Assembly: GCF_003323735.1 (NCBI RefSeq)
Contig: NZ_QOIM01000032.1
Span: 204,892 to 268,891 of the forward strand
Direction: 5' to 3'
Source: Streptomyces reniochalinae
GTDB taxonomy: Bacteria; Actinomycetota; Actinomycetes; Streptomycetales; Streptomycetaceae
Length of the DNA: 64,000 nt
Shown here piece after piece: positions 1 through 10,098 of this stretch (within the stretch, counting starts at the first letter, position 1; every line of letters starts with the position of its first letter). A model generated the notes under the pieces. It was given only the letters and a program-made list of their open reading frames with translations, was not told where the DNA came from and did not search any database. Made by a program: the position numbers and the translations under genes.

Positions 1-36
1 CCGGCACGGTACGGACGAGAGGCCCTACTCGATCAT

Positions 37-1326
37 CTACGCGTCCTCGCCGTAGGCCGTGTCCTCCTGGTCGGGGATGACCGAGCCGTCACCCCTGCGG
101 ACGGGGCCGAGGGATCCGTCCGGGTTGGTGAAGCCCTCGCTGGAGCACGGGTAGGCGTCCTCCTGGCGCGGCAGCGGCTCGATGAACATCGGGTTCACCG
201 CCCAGCGCCCGTCCGCGTCGTCGTACCCGCGGCACATGATCTCCGGCTTGTTGCGGTTGAGCACGAGGTGCGTCCCCGTGGCGTCGCCGACGAACGTCAC
301 GTCGGTGTCCGCGTCACCCCCGCCGATCGCGACACGGTGCCGCCAGTCCTGCTTCTTCCAGGCCTTCTTCCCCTCGATGCCGAAGATCTCCTGGTTGATG
401 ACGCAGCGCTTGCCCTCGATGTAGGGGATCTCCTCGCCCTTGCTGACGCCGGTGCCTCCGCAGCCCTCGGTGTAGGGGGTGATGCGGCCGTGCCTGACGA
501 CGCTGCGGATGGCGAGGGTGTGCTTCCGGTCGATCCCGACGCCGCTCGACCACTCCTCGGTCACCGGTTCCGAGCCGGCCGAGACGATGTAGACGGCGAA
601 GCCGGCCTTCTGGAGGGTGCGGACGAGGTCCTTCTGCTGCGCGTAGTAGCGGCTGTACGCGGGGACCGTGTGCGTGCCGACCTTCCGTTCGCTGCCGACG
701 GGCGCCGCCAGCGCCTCGTCACGGGCCGCGCGTGCGTAGGAGCGCAGCTCGGCGACCGTGTGGCCCGCGAACAGCTGCGGCACCCAGGCGTACTCGGGGA
801 CGGTGCGCCGGTGGTTCCACTTCCCGGCGAAGGCCTCCTGGCCGCTCATCGTCTCCGCCTCGCCGCGCACCTGCAGGATCTCGTCGGCGCAGTCGTCGTT
901 CGTCGAGGTGGGGAGGGGGCGCCCGACGGGGACGTCGGTGCCGCACGCCTCGGTCAGCGCGCGGTCGGCCGCCGGGGTGAGCCACTCGCTGGTGGCCGCC
1001 CAGTCCTTGGGCCGCAGGATCTTGTCGTGCCGCAGCGCCCAGGAGATGGTGGCGTCCGTCGAGTCGTTCTTGACGATCGTGTTGTCCCAGTCGAACGCGG
1101 CCACGGGCCGGTGCTTGCCGCCCCGCCAGTGCGGTGAGCAGGTGCCGCGCTCGTCGATGGTGCGCTGGAGCTTGGCGCGGTTGTCGCCGTGCCACGGCAA
1201 CTCGGTGGACAGCTGGGGGCAGTGGGCACCGCCGTGGTGGCCCTGGGCCTGGGCGGGTCCGGGTGCGAGAGTGGCTGCGAGAGCCGCAGCCATGGTGAGG
1301 CCGGTCAGCACGGGTCTGCTGCGCAT
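37..1326 (-). CDS. Secreted HAD-family phosphatase (phosphorylcholine phosphatase-like)
   Basis: Predicted 429-aa exported phosphohydrolase. Residues 1-27 form a Sec-type signal peptide (basic start, Ala/Leu-rich core, AQA-like cleavage site). A HAD motif I, DWDNT, sits near residues 79-83, where the first Asp would be the nucleophile; an SAGSEP stretch fits motif II and a GGGDADTDV stretch the acidic motif IV. The inserted cap with paired cysteines resembles PchP-type phosphorylcholine phosphatases, which release choline from phosphocholine outside the cytoplasm. The start at 1326 is chosen because AGGAGG lies about 8 bases upstream and it begins the signal peptide; an in-frame start at 1389 would add 21 residues without an SD. 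It reads in the same direction as the amine-catabolic genes upstream of it. The substrate is inferred, not shown. Confidence 0.8.
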   Translation of the reverse strand: MRSRPVLTGLTMAAALAATLAPGPAQAQGHHGGAHCPQLSTELPWHGDNRAKLQRTIDERGTCSPHWRGGKHRPVAAFDWDNTIVKNDSTDATISWALRHDKILRPKDWAATSEWLTPAADRALTEACGTDVPVGRPLPTSTNDDCADEILQVRGEAETMSGQEAFAGKWNHRRTVPEYAWVPQLFAGHTVAELRSYARAARDEALAAPVGSERKVGTHTVPAYSRYYAQQKDLVRTLQKAGFAVYIVSAGSEPVTEEWSSGVGIDRKHTLAIRSVVRHGRITPYTEGCGGTGVSKGEEIPYIEGKRCVINQEIFGIEGKKAWKKQDWRHRVAIGGGDADTDVTFVGDATGTHLVLNRNKPEIMCRGYDDADGRWAVNPMFIEPLPRQEDAYPCSSEGFTNPDGSLGPVRRGDGSVIPDQEDTAYGEDA

Positions 1327-1428
1327 GTGGCGCCCCTCCTGGGTCGTCGACGTTGACCGTGTGCACGCTACATCCAAGGGGCGCCGCACCGTGGGCGCCC
1401 GGGCCGGATCGCAGCACAGTGGCGCGGG

Positions 1429-2214
1429 CTACAGCGGAGTGACGTACGCGCCCGCGATGCCCCCGTCGACCAGGAACTCGGCCGCGTTCACGAACGAGGC
1501 GTCGTCGCTGGCGAGGAACGCCACCGCCGAGGCGATCTCCTCGGGCTCGGCGAAGCGGCCCGCCGGGACGTGGACCAGGCGGCGCTGCGCGCGCTCGGGG
1601 TCCTTGGCGAAGAGCTCCTTGAGCAGGGGCGTGTTCACCGGCCCCGGGCACAGGGCGTTCACCCGGATGCCCTCGCGGGCGAACTGGACGCCCAGTTCGC
1701 GGGACATGGCCAGCACGCCGCCCTTGGAGGCGGTGTAGCTGATCTGGGAGGTGGCGGCGCCCATGAGGGCCACGAAGGAGGCGGTGTTGATGATGGAGCC
1801 GCGCTGCTGGGCGCGCATGTAGGGCAGCGCCGCCTTGCAGCACAGGTAGACGGAGGTCAGGTTGACGTGCTGGACGCGCTGCCAGGCGTCCAGGCCGGTC
1901 TCCAGGATGGAGTCGTCGTCTGGTGGCGAGATGCCCGCGTTGTTGAAGGCGACGTCCACCGAGCCGTAGGTCTCGTTCGCGGTGCGGAACAGCGCCTCGA
2001 CCTGCTCGGGCTCGGTGACGTCCACCTGCACGTACAGTCCCGCGGACTCCTCGGCGGCGGCCCGGCCCCGCTCGGCGTCCACGTCGGCGCAGACCACGTG
2101 GGCGCCCTCGGAGGCCAGCCGTCGGGCTGTGGCGAGTCCGATACCGCTGCCGGCGCCGGTGACGACGGCCGTACGTCCTACGAGGCGGCGGCATGCGGCG
2201 GTCTGGTCGGTCAC
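1429..2214 (-). CDS. Short-chain dehydrogenase/reductase, last gene of an amine-catabolic operon
   Basis: A 261-aa classical SDR. It has the N-terminal nucleotide-binding TGAGSGIG motif, the NNAG motif, catalytic Ser and a YTASK catalytic Tyr/Lys pair, and a C-terminal VDGG segment. The GTG start at 2214 overlaps the stop of the aldehyde dehydrogenase (GTGA), so the two are probably translationally coupled. With the neighbouring glutamine-synthetase-like ligase and aldehyde dehydrogenase, the attractive role is oxidation of the alcohol of gamma-glutamylethanolamide to its aldehyde before the next dehydrogenase acts. That role is inferred from gene order; SDR sequence alone does not fix the substrate. 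Confidence 0.88.
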   Translation of the reverse strand: MTDQTAACRRLVGRTAVVTGAGSGIGLATARRLASEGAHVVCADVDAERGRAAAEESAGLYVQVDVTEPEQVEALFRTANETYGSVDVAFNNAGISPPDDDSILETGLDAWQRVQHVNLTSVYLCCKAALPYMRAQQRGSIINTASFVALMGAATSQISYTASKGGVLAMSRELGVQFAREGIRVNALCPGPVNTPLLKELFAKDPERAQRRLVHVPAGRFAEPEEIASAVAFLASDDASFVNAAEFLVDGGIAGAYVTPL

Positions 2215-3629
2215 GGGCTCTCCCGGGTACTCGGCTCGGTGCTGAGGAAGACGTTCTTGGTCTCGGTGAAGGCGGCGAGCGCGTCGGGGCCGAGCTCGCG
2301 GCCGAGCCCCGACTGCTTGTAGCCGCCGAAGGGGGTGGAGTAGCGGACGCTGGCGTGCGAGTTGACGGACAGGTTGCCCGCGGCGACGGCCCGCGAGACG
2401 CGGAGGGCGCGTGCGCCGTCGCGGGTCCACAGGGAGCCGGAGAGCCCGTAGTCGGTGTCGTTGGCGAGCCGTACCGCCTCGTCCTCGTCGTCGAAGGGGA
2501 GGACGACGGCGACGGGGCCGAAGATCTCCTCGGCCGCGGCCCGGTCGCCCGGTGCCCCCGCCAGGACGGTGGCCGGGTACCAGAAGCCGGGGCCCTCGGG
2601 CACGGTGCCGCGGATCAGCGCGGGCGCGTCCTCGGGCACGTAGGAGCGGACGCGCTCGCGCTGGCGTGCGGAGACGAGCGGGCCCATGTCGGTGCCGGCG
2701 TCGGCCGGATTGCCGGCGCGGAAGGCGTGGACGGCCGGCTCCAGCAGTTCCAGGAAGCGGTCGTGGACGCTGCGCTGGACGAGGATGCGGCTGCGGGCGC
2801 AGCAGTCCTGTCCGGTGTTGTCGAGGAAGGATCCCGGGGCGGCGGCCGCGGCGCGTTCCAGGTCGGCGTCGGCGAAGACGATGTTGGGGCTCTTGCCGCC
2901 GAGTTCGAGGGTCAGGCGTTTCACGGTGGCGGCGCACTGGGCCATGAGGCGTTTCCCGACGGCGGTGGAGCCGGTGAAGACGACCTTGGCGACGCGCGGG
3001 TGTTCGACCAGCGCGGTGCCGGTGACGGGTCCTTCGCCCGGGAGTACCTGGAAGAGCCCTTCGGGCAGGCCGGCCTCCAGCGCCAGTTCGGCCAGCCGCA
3101 GCGCGGTCAGCGGAGTGGTCTCGGCCGGTTTGAGGAGCACGGCGTTCCCGGCGGCGAGCGCGGGCGCGGTTCCCCAGGCGGCGACCGGCATGGGGAAGTT
3201 CCACGGGGCGATGACGGCGACCACGCCCAGCGGCTCGGCGAAGGTCAGGTTGACGCCCCCGGCGACGGGGATCTGCTGACCGGTCAGCCGTTCGACACCG
3301 CCGGCGGAGTAGTCGAGCAGGTCGCGGACGTTGCCCGCCTCCCAGCAGGCGTTGCCCAGCGGGTGCCCGGCCTCGCGGGTCTCCAGGACGGCCAGTTCCT
3401 CGATGTGGCCGTCGACGGCGGAGGCGAACCGGCGCAGCGTTCTGGCCCGGTCGGCCGGTGCCAGCGCCGCCCAGGTGCGCTGTGCCGCCGCCGCGCGGGT
3501 GACGGCGGCGTCCACCTGCTGCGGGGTGGTGACGGGGACGGTCGTGATCAGCTCTTCGGTCGCCGGGTTGATGATCTCCAGCTGCTCGGCCGGCGGCCCG
3601 GTGCGGCCTTGTGCGGTTGCGTGCTGCAC
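2211..3629 (-). CDS. NAD(P)-dependent aldehyde dehydrogenase (gamma-glutamyl aldehyde type)
   Basis: A 472-aa full-length ALDH. Visible signatures are the APWNFP cofactor-site motif, a KPAETTPL segment, LELGGKSP with the general-base Glu, and GQDCC near residues 273-277 carrying the catalytic Cys (276). It sits 12 bases after the ligase gene and overlaps the SDR by 4 bases, so ligase-ALDH-SDR look like one leftward operon. In gamma-glutamylated amine pathways (PuuC is the E. coli example) this enzyme oxidises the gamma-glutamyl aldehyde to the acid. A general aldehyde dehydrogenase role cannot be excluded from sequence. Confidence 0.9.
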   Translation of the reverse strand: MQHATAQGRTGPPAEQLEIINPATEELITTVPVTTPQQVDAAVTRAAAAQRTWAALAPADRARTLRRFASAVDGHIEELAVLETREAGHPLGNACWEAGNVRDLLDYSAGGVERLTGQQIPVAGGVNLTFAEPLGVVAVIAPWNFPMPVAAWGTAPALAAGNAVLLKPAETTPLTALRLAELALEAGLPEGLFQVLPGEGPVTGTALVEHPRVAKVVFTGSTAVGKRLMAQCAATVKRLTLELGGKSPNIVFADADLERAAAAAPGSFLDNTGQDCCARSRILVQRSVHDRFLELLEPAVHAFRAGNPADAGTDMGPLVSARQRERVRSYVPEDAPALIRGTVPEGPGFWYPATVLAGAPGDRAAAEEIFGPVAVVLPFDDEDEAVRLANDTDYGLSGSLWTRDGARALRVSRAVAAGNLSVNSHASVRYSTPFGGYKQSGLGRELGPDALAAFTETKNVFLSTEPSTRESP

Positions 3630-3641
3630 TGCGGTGGGTCC

Positions 3642-5009
3642 TCACATCCGTTCGAAGGAGCGGTAGCGCTCCCAGTCCGTCACGGCCGTGTCGTAGGCCC
3701 GCTGTTCGACGCGGGCCATGTTCGCGTAGTGGTCCACGACCTCGCCGCCGAAGGCCTCGCGGGCCAGGCCGCTGCCCTGCCACAGCAGCGCGGCCTCGCG
3801 CAGGGTGGCGGGGACGTGCGCCGCGTCGCCCTCGTAGGCGTTGCCCGTGCAGGCGTCGGGGAGCTCCAGCGCGTTGTCGATGCCGTGCAGTCCGGCCGCG
3901 ATCATGCCGGCGACGGCGAGGTAGGGGTTGACGTCTCCGCCCGGGACCCGGTTCTCCAGCCGGTGCCCGGGTCCGTGGCCGACGACGCGGAGGGCGCAGG
4001 TGCGGTTGTCGGGTCCCCAGGCGACGGCGGTGGGGGCGAAGGAGCCGGGCTGGAAGCGCTTGTAGGAGTTGATGTTCGGGGCGTAGAGGAGGGTGAACTC
4101 CCGCATGGCGGCCAGCTGTCCCGCCAGGAAGTGCCGCATCAGGGGCGACATGCCCGCCTCGCCCGCGTCGTCGGCGAGGACGGCCGCGCCGCTCTCGTCG
4201 CGCAGCGAGAGGTGGATGTGGCAGGAGTTGCCCTCGCGTTCGTCGTACTTGGCCATGAAGGTGAGGGCCTGGCCCTCCTGCGCCGCGATCTCCTTGGCAC
4301 CCGTCTTGTAGACGACGTGCTGGTCGCAGGTGGTCAGTGCGTCGGCGTAGCGGAAGGCGATCTCGTGCTGTCCCAGGTTGCACTCGCCCTTGGCGGACTC
4401 GACGACCATGCCGGCCGCGGCCATCTCGTTCCTTATCCTGCGCAGCAGCGGCTCGACGCGTCCGGTGCCGAGGACGGAGTAGTCGACGTTGTACTGGTTG
4501 GCGGGGGTCAGGCCGCGGTAGCCGCTGTCCCAGGCCTGCTCGTAGGTGTCGCGGAAGACCATGAACTCCAGCTCGGTGCCGGCGTACGCGCTCCAGCCGC
4601 GCTCGGCGAGCCGGTCGAGCTGGCGCAAGAGGATCTGCCGGGGCGAGGCGACGACGGGCGAGCCGTCGTGCCAGGCCAGGTCGGCGGTCAGCAGCGCCGT
4701 GCCCGGGTTCCATGGGACGCGGCGGAGGGTGGCGGTGTCTGGGCGCATGGCGAAGTCGCCGTAGCCGCGCTCCCAGGAGGCCATGGCGTAGCCGTCCACG
4801 GTGTTGAGGTCCACGTCGACGGCGAGCAGGTAGTTGCAGCCCTCGCTGCCGCCGTCGAGGACGTGCTGGAGGAAGTAGGGCGCGGCGAACCGCTTGCCCG
4901 CCAGGCGGCCTTGCATGTCGGTGAAGGCCAGGACGACGGTGTCGGTCTCGCCCGCGTCGACGCTGTTCCTCAGTTCGTCGACGGAGAGGGGTGGTGGGCG
5001 GTCTGCCAC
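3642..5009 (-). CDS. glnA4: Glutamine-synthetase-like gamma-glutamyl ligase (GlnA4-type)
   Basis: A 455-aa GSI-fold protein. It carries the Glu-containing ATP/metal motifs (ELEFMVF, ESAKGECNLGQHEI), the HIHLSL segment and the NRVPGGDVNPYLA motif, but it differs from true glutamine synthetase and lacks the usual adenylylation-site context. The GTG at 5009 has AGGAGG 7-8 bases upstream. Such enzymes join glutamate to an amine at the expense of ATP. The S. coelicolor homologue in the same gene neighbourhood, GlnA4, is a gamma-glutamylethanolamide synthetase (established knowledge recalled, not searched). Divergence from a GntR regulator and the ALDH/SDR downstream support a catabolic role. The symbol rests on synteny and family resemblance. 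Confidence 0.85.
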   Translation of the reverse strand: MADRPPPLSVDELRNSVDAGETDTVVLAFTDMQGRLAGKRFAAPYFLQHVLDGGSEGCNYLLAVDVDLNTVDGYAMASWERGYGDFAMRPDTATLRRVPWNPGTALLTADLAWHDGSPVVASPRQILLRQLDRLAERGWSAYAGTELEFMVFRDTYEQAWDSGYRGLTPANQYNVDYSVLGTGRVEPLLRRIRNEMAAAGMVVESAKGECNLGQHEIAFRYADALTTCDQHVVYKTGAKEIAAQEGQALTFMAKYDEREGNSCHIHLSLRDESGAAVLADDAGEAGMSPLMRHFLAGQLAAMREFTLLYAPNINSYKRFQPGSFAPTAVAWGPDNRTCALRVVGHGPGHRLENRVPGGDVNPYLAVAGMIAAGLHGIDNALELPDACTGNAYEGDAAHVPATLREAALLWQGSGLAREAFGGEVVDHYANMARVEQRAYDTAVTDWERYRSFERM

Positions 5010-5081
5010 GAGCGGGCCTCCTGTCGGGTCAGCGGAAGCCATAAGGTAGTCACGGATACCATTGAAACGGAAGAGGTTCCC
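5010..5081. promoter_or_regulatory. Divergent promoter region between ligase operon and gntR regulator
   Basis: The 72-base gap separates the two divergent starts. It contains a near-symmetric element GGTA-8-TACC at about 5045-5060, a plausible operator for the adjacent GntR-family protein. A longer, perfect inverted repeat lies upstream of the permease (see 5915-5930). No operator has been demonstrated. Confidence 0.4.
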
Positions 5082-5816
5082 ATGCCTTCCACGCCGCAGG
5101 ACGACAGGCTGGCCACGGTGCTGCGCACGGTGCGCGCGGGAAACGGGTTCGAGGAAGCGCTGGAACAGATACTCCAGATCGTCCGGCTGGGCCTGGTCGC
5201 CGAGGGCGAACGGCTGCCCGCCGAGCGGGAGCTGGCCGAGCGCCTGGGCATCAGCCGGGTCACCCTCCGCGAGGTGCTGAGGGTGCTGGCCGAACAGGGC
5301 GTCGTGGTCAGCAGGCGCGGCCGGTACGGCGGCACCTTCGTCCTCCCCCGCCCGTCGCCCGCCGGCGGCGCGGCGGCGCGGGAGCGGGTGCGCGGCGCAC
5401 AAGCCCCCGACCTGGAGGACACGCTCGCCTTCCGCGAGGTGCTGGAGGCGGGGGCGGCCGAGCTGTGCGCGGCGCGCGGCCTGTCCGCCGCCGAGGCCGC
5501 GCGGCTGCGCGAGGCACTGGACGCCACCCGCGAGGCGGCGCTCACCGACTACCGCAGGCACGACACGCTGCTGCACCTGACGCTGGTGGAGCTGGCGGGA
5601 TCGCCGTCCCTGACCGTGCAGTACGCCGCGGTCCGCGCCTCCCTCAACGACCTGCTGGGCCGCATCCCGCTGCTCGTGCGGAACCTGGAGCACGCCCAGC
5701 GGCAGCACGCCGCGCTGGTGGCCGCCGTGCTGGAGGGGGACGGCGAGGGGGCGCGGGCGATCGCACGCGAGCACTGCGCGGGGACGGCGTCCCTGCTGCG
5801 GGGCTTCCTGGCGTGA
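5082..5816 (+). CDS. GntR-family (FCD) transcriptional regulator of the amine cluster
   Basis: A 244-aa regulator. The N-terminal winged helix-turn-helix covers about residues 35-90 (ERLPAERELAERLG followed by SRVTLREVLRVLAEQGVV). A helical FCD effector domain follows, with the acidic and His residues that bind metal or carboxylates in this group. The ATG at 5082 has AAGAGG upstream. It is divergent from the ligase operon and upstream of the permease, so it probably represses both in the absence of the amine. The S. coelicolor protein in this position (EpuRII in my recollection) is tied to ethanolamine and polyamine use. Confidence 0.88.
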   Translation: MPSTPQDDRLATVLRTVRAGNGFEEALEQILQIVRLGLVAEGERLPAERELAERLGISRVTLREVLRVLAEQGVVVSRRGRYGGTFVLPRPSPAGGAAARERVRGAQAPDLEDTLAFREVLEAGAAELCAARGLSAAEAARLREALDATREAALTDYRRHDTLLHLTLVELAGSPSLTVQYAAVRASLNDLLGRIPLLVRNLEHAQRQHAALVAAVLEGDGEGARAIAREHCAGTASLLRGFLA

Positions 5817-5914
5817 GGCCGGGCGCGCGCTGTGTCCCGTACGCCCCGGAACGCCGCCCGCGGTCGCAGCTTGTTGCCGCACAAGGGTTGCGCTGGACGA
5901 CCCGCGCGCACAAA

Positions 5915-5930
5915 GGTGTGCCAGCACACC
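5915..5930. promoter_or_regulatory. Perfect inverted repeat upstream of the permease (operator candidate)
   Basis: GGTGTG-CCAG-CACACC is a perfect 6-4-6 inverted repeat 26 bases before the permease ATG. A second TGGCACA half (5952-5958) pairs with TGTGCCA inside this element. It is a good candidate for GntR binding; this is inference. Confidence 0.4.
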
Positions 5931-5956
5931 ATTGGCTGACGGCGGGAGTGTGGCAC

Positions 5957-7444
<1,488 letters not shown>

Positions 7445-7507
7445 GCACGCCCACCGCGCCCCTCTCCCCCGCTCCTTTCTCGTTCCGTACCCGCACCAGG
7501 AGCAACC

Positions 7508-8236
7508 GTGACACCGCCCCTCATCGGCATCACCACCTACCTGGAACCCTCGGCCCGCTGGGGCAACTGGCACCTGCCGGCAGCCCTCCTGCCTGCGGCG
7601 TACCACCGCATGGCGCACCGCGCGGGCGCCCGCGCCCTGCTCCTCCCGCCCGACGAGGACCCCGCCGCGGTGGCAGACCTGGTCTCCCGCCTCGACGGGC
7701 TGGTCACCGCGGGCGGCCCCGATGTGGACCCGGCCCGCTACCGGGCGGAACGGGACCCGCGCACGGGGCCGCCCTATCCCGAACGGGACGCCTGGGAGCT
7801 GGCCCTCACCCGTGAGGCGATGGCCCGCGGCGTGCCGCTGCTCGCGGTCTGCCGGGGCATGCAGCTGCTGAACGTCGCCCTCGGCGGCACGCTCGTCCAG
7901 CACATGCCGACCACCCGGGCCCACCGTGGCGCGCCCGGGGTCTTCGGCAGGCACGCGATCGTCCCGGTCCCCGGCACGCTGCTCGCCAAGGTGCTGGACG
8001 AGGAGGATTCCGTCACCGTGCCGACCTACCACCACCAGGCGCTGGACGCGCTCGGCGCGGGCCTCGTCCCCAGCGCCCACGCCGCCGGCGACGACACCGT
8101 CGAGGCAGTCGAGTTCCCGGACGCCGACGGCTTCGTGCTGGGCGTCCAGTGGCACCCGGAGGCGGGCGAGGACCTGCGCGTGATGGCCGCCCTGGTAGCG
8201 GCCGCACAGGAGCGGCGGGTCGGCGGGAGCGCCTGA
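7508..8236 (+). CDS. Class I glutamine amidotransferase-like gamma-glutamyl hydrolase (PuuD-like)
   Basis: A 242-aa peptidase C26-type protein. The nucleophile is Cys115 in LLAVCRGMQLLN and the catalytic His/Glu are in QWHPEA near the C-terminus. GTG 7508 has AGGAG 8 bases upstream. PuuD-type enzymes split gamma-glutamyl conjugates to release glutamate and the acid product. That completes the pathway implied by the ligase, SDR and ALDH: with ethanolamine as the input, the last products would be glutamate and glycine. Pathway assignment is by context. Confidence 0.87.
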   Translation: MTPPLIGITTYLEPSARWGNWHLPAALLPAAYHRMAHRAGARALLLPPDEDPAAVADLVSRLDGLVTAGGPDVDPARYRAERDPRTGPPYPERDAWELALTREAMARGVPLLAVCRGMQLLNVALGGTLVQHMPTTRAHRGAPGVFGRHAIVPVPGTLLAKVLDEEDSVTVPTYHHQALDALGAGLVPSAHAAGDDTVEAVEFPDADGFVLGVQWHPEAGEDLRVMAALVAAAQERRVGGSA

Positions 8237-8301
8237 TCCACGGGCCCGGCGGCTGACGCGCGGGTCCGGCGGCCGGTGCGCGGAGCTCGTGGGCGGCCGG
8301 C

Positions 8302-9030
8302 TCAGCTCAGCGCGGCCGACAGCGCCGCACCGAGGACGTCGGGCGCCTGCACCAACGAGGGCCCGTACCAGGTGAGGTGCCGTCCGCTGACGAGCGCGGC
8401 GGGCGTGCCGGGAAAGGCCTCGGGTCCGTCGTCGGCCGTGAACCTGTAGGGCTCGTCGGGCAGGACGACCACCTCGGCGCGGCCGGGCTGGGCGAGCTGT
8501 GAAAGCGGCACCCGGGGGTAGCGCTCGGCGTGCGCGGCGTAGACGTTGCGCACGCCGAGGTGCGCCAGCAGTCCACCGGCGAAGGTGTCTGCGCCCAGCA
8601 CCATCCACGGCCGCCGCCAGACGGGGACGACGGCCCGTACGTCCAGGCGAACGCGGGGCCGCGCCCACGCGTGCTCGGCCGCGTCCAGCCAGTCGGGGCG
8701 CGGCAGGCCGCAGCCTTCGGTCAGCACCCGGTGCAGCTCGGCGAAGCCCTGCTCCAGCGAGCGCACCTCCGTCACCAGGACCCGCAACCCTGCCTGCCGG
8801 AGGGCGCGCAGGTCCTCGGGGCGGTTCTCCTCCTCGTTGGCGAGCACCAGGTCGGGGGCCAGCCCGACGACGGCCGCCACGTCCGGGTTCTTGGTGCCGC
8901 GCACCCTGGTGACGTCGAGGTCGCCCGGGTGCGTGCACCAGTCCGTCGCGCCGACGAGGAGACCGGGCGCGGTGGCGGCCACCGCCTCGGTGAGGGAGGG
9001 AACGAGGGACACCACCGACCGGCACGTCAT
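8302..9030 (-). CDS. BtuF-like helical-backbone metal/cobalamin-binding protein, no export signal
   Basis: A 242-aa protein with the periplasmic-binding-protein fold of the BtuF/FhuD class: SLVPSLTEAV at the N-terminus, a GATDWCTHP loop, an RGTKNPD segment and a DLVLANEEENRPED stretch typical of this family. Unlike transport receptors it begins directly with the domain; I see no signal peptide or lipobox, so it is probably cytoplasmic. No ABC permease or ATPase adjoins it. It converges on the hydrolase gene. The ligand is unknown; cobinamide or cobalamin is only the family default. Confidence 0.78.
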   Translation of the reverse strand: MTCRSVVSLVPSLTEAVAATAPGLLVGATDWCTHPGDLDVTRVRGTKNPDVAAVVGLAPDLVLANEEENRPEDLRALRQAGLRVLVTEVRSLEQGFAELHRVLTEGCGLPRPDWLDAAEHAWARPRVRLDVRAVVPVWRRPWMVLGADTFAGGLLAHLGVRNVYAAHAERYPRVPLSQLAQPGRAEVVVLPDEPYRFTADDGPEAFPGTPAALVSGRHLTWYGPSLVQAPDVLGAALSAALS

Positions 9031-9138
9031 GGCTCCACCCTACGGAGAGAACGCTCAGGAAGGACGCGGGGAGTACGCAGGGAGGTGACGGCCTGACAGT
9101 TCTGTTTCGTTATGGGTGGAAAAGGTACCCATTGGTGC

Positions 9139-10098
9139 ATGGTCAGCATCGGATACTTTCTCTCCTGCGAGGAATTCGGACCCCGCGAACTGGTCCGCCA
9201 GGCACAGATGGCCGAGGAAGCCGGATTCCAGCGGCTGTGGATCTCCGATCACTTCCACCCCTGGATGGACGCCCAGGGCCAGAGCCCCTTCGTCTGGTCC
9301 GTCATCGGAGCGCTCTCCCAGGCCACCTCGCTGCCGGTCGGCACCGCGGTCACCTGCCCCACCTTCCGGATGCACCCGGCCATCGTCGCCCACGCGGCGG
9401 CGACCGCCGCCGTGCAGCTGGAGGGCCGCTTCACCCTGGGCGTCGGATCCGGCGAGGCGCTCAACGAACACATCCTCGGCCAGCACTGGCCGCCGCCGGG
9501 CGAACGGCTGGCCCGCCTGGAGGAGGCCGTCGGAATCATCCGCAGGCTGCACACCGGCAAGCGCACCACCCACCACGGCACCTACTACCGCGTCGACGAC
9601 GCCCGCCTCTACACGGTGCCGGAACAGCCCGTGCCGATCTCCGTCTCCGCTTTCGGCCCCAAGGCCGTCGAACTGGCCGCGCGCATCGGCGACGCCTTCT
9701 GCACCGCCTCCCCCGACCGCGAACTGGTCGCGCGCTACCGCGACGCGGGCGGCGGCCGGCGGACCGTGCAGGGCGGCATGAAGGTGTGCTGGGCGCCCGA
9801 CGAGGAGGACGGGCTGGAGCAGGCGCACCGGCTCTGGGCCAACGAACTGCTGCCGGGCCAGGTGCCCTCCACCCTCACCCGCCAGAAGGACTTCGCGGCC
9901 GCCGCCTCCCTGGTACCGCGGGACGCGGTGGCCGACCAGATGGTGTGCGGGCCCGACACCGAACGGCACCGGGCCCGGGTGCGCAGCTACGCGGACGCCG
10001 GGTTCGACGAGGTGTACGTCCAGCAGATCGGCTCCCGCCACGAGGAGTTCTTCCGCGTCTACGCGGACGAGGTGCTGCCCGCCTTCCACGGCGGCTGA
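9139..10098 (+). CDS. F420-dependent LLM-class oxidoreductase
   Basis: A 319-aa TIM-barrel flavin/F420 enzyme of the luciferase-like family. It shows IGYFLSCEEFGP at the start, EEAGFQRLWISDHFHPW, the GVGSGEALNEHILG segment and a C-terminal YVQQIG motif, close to the F420-dependent glucose-6-phosphate-dehydrogenase-like subfamily (TIGR03557 type). I start at ATG 9139 because it gives the family's usual N-terminus and has a purine-rich stretch upstream; the in-frame ATG at 9112 adds nine unrelated residues. The substrate is unknown. Confidence 0.85.
   Translation: MVSIGYFLSCEEFGPRELVRQAQMAEEAGFQRLWISDHFHPWMDAQGQSPFVWSVIGALSQATSLPVGTAVTCPTFRMHPAIVAHAAATAAVQLEGRFTLGVGSGEALNEHILGQHWPPPGERLARLEEAVGIIRRLHTGKRTTHHGTYYRVDDARLYTVPEQPVPISVSAFGPKAVELAARIGDAFCTASPDRELVARYRDAGGGRRTVQGGMKVCWAPDEEDGLEQAHRLWANELLPGQVPSTLTRQKDFAAAASLVPRDAVADQMVCGPDTERHRARVRSYADAGFDEVYVQQIGSRHEEFFRVYADEVLPAFHGG

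Noticed and set aside
1429..4713. 1094-codon leftward frame joining SDR with upstream sequence
   Set aside because: Only the last 261 codons are real; the first part is out of frame with ALDH and ligase.
2193..5816. 1207-codon rightward open frame over ligase, ALDH and regulator genes
   Set aside because: Mostly antisense to well-supported genes; its repetitive Gly/Val/Ala/Arg composition is the usual GC-rich shadow. Only its 3' part (5082-5816) is a real gene.
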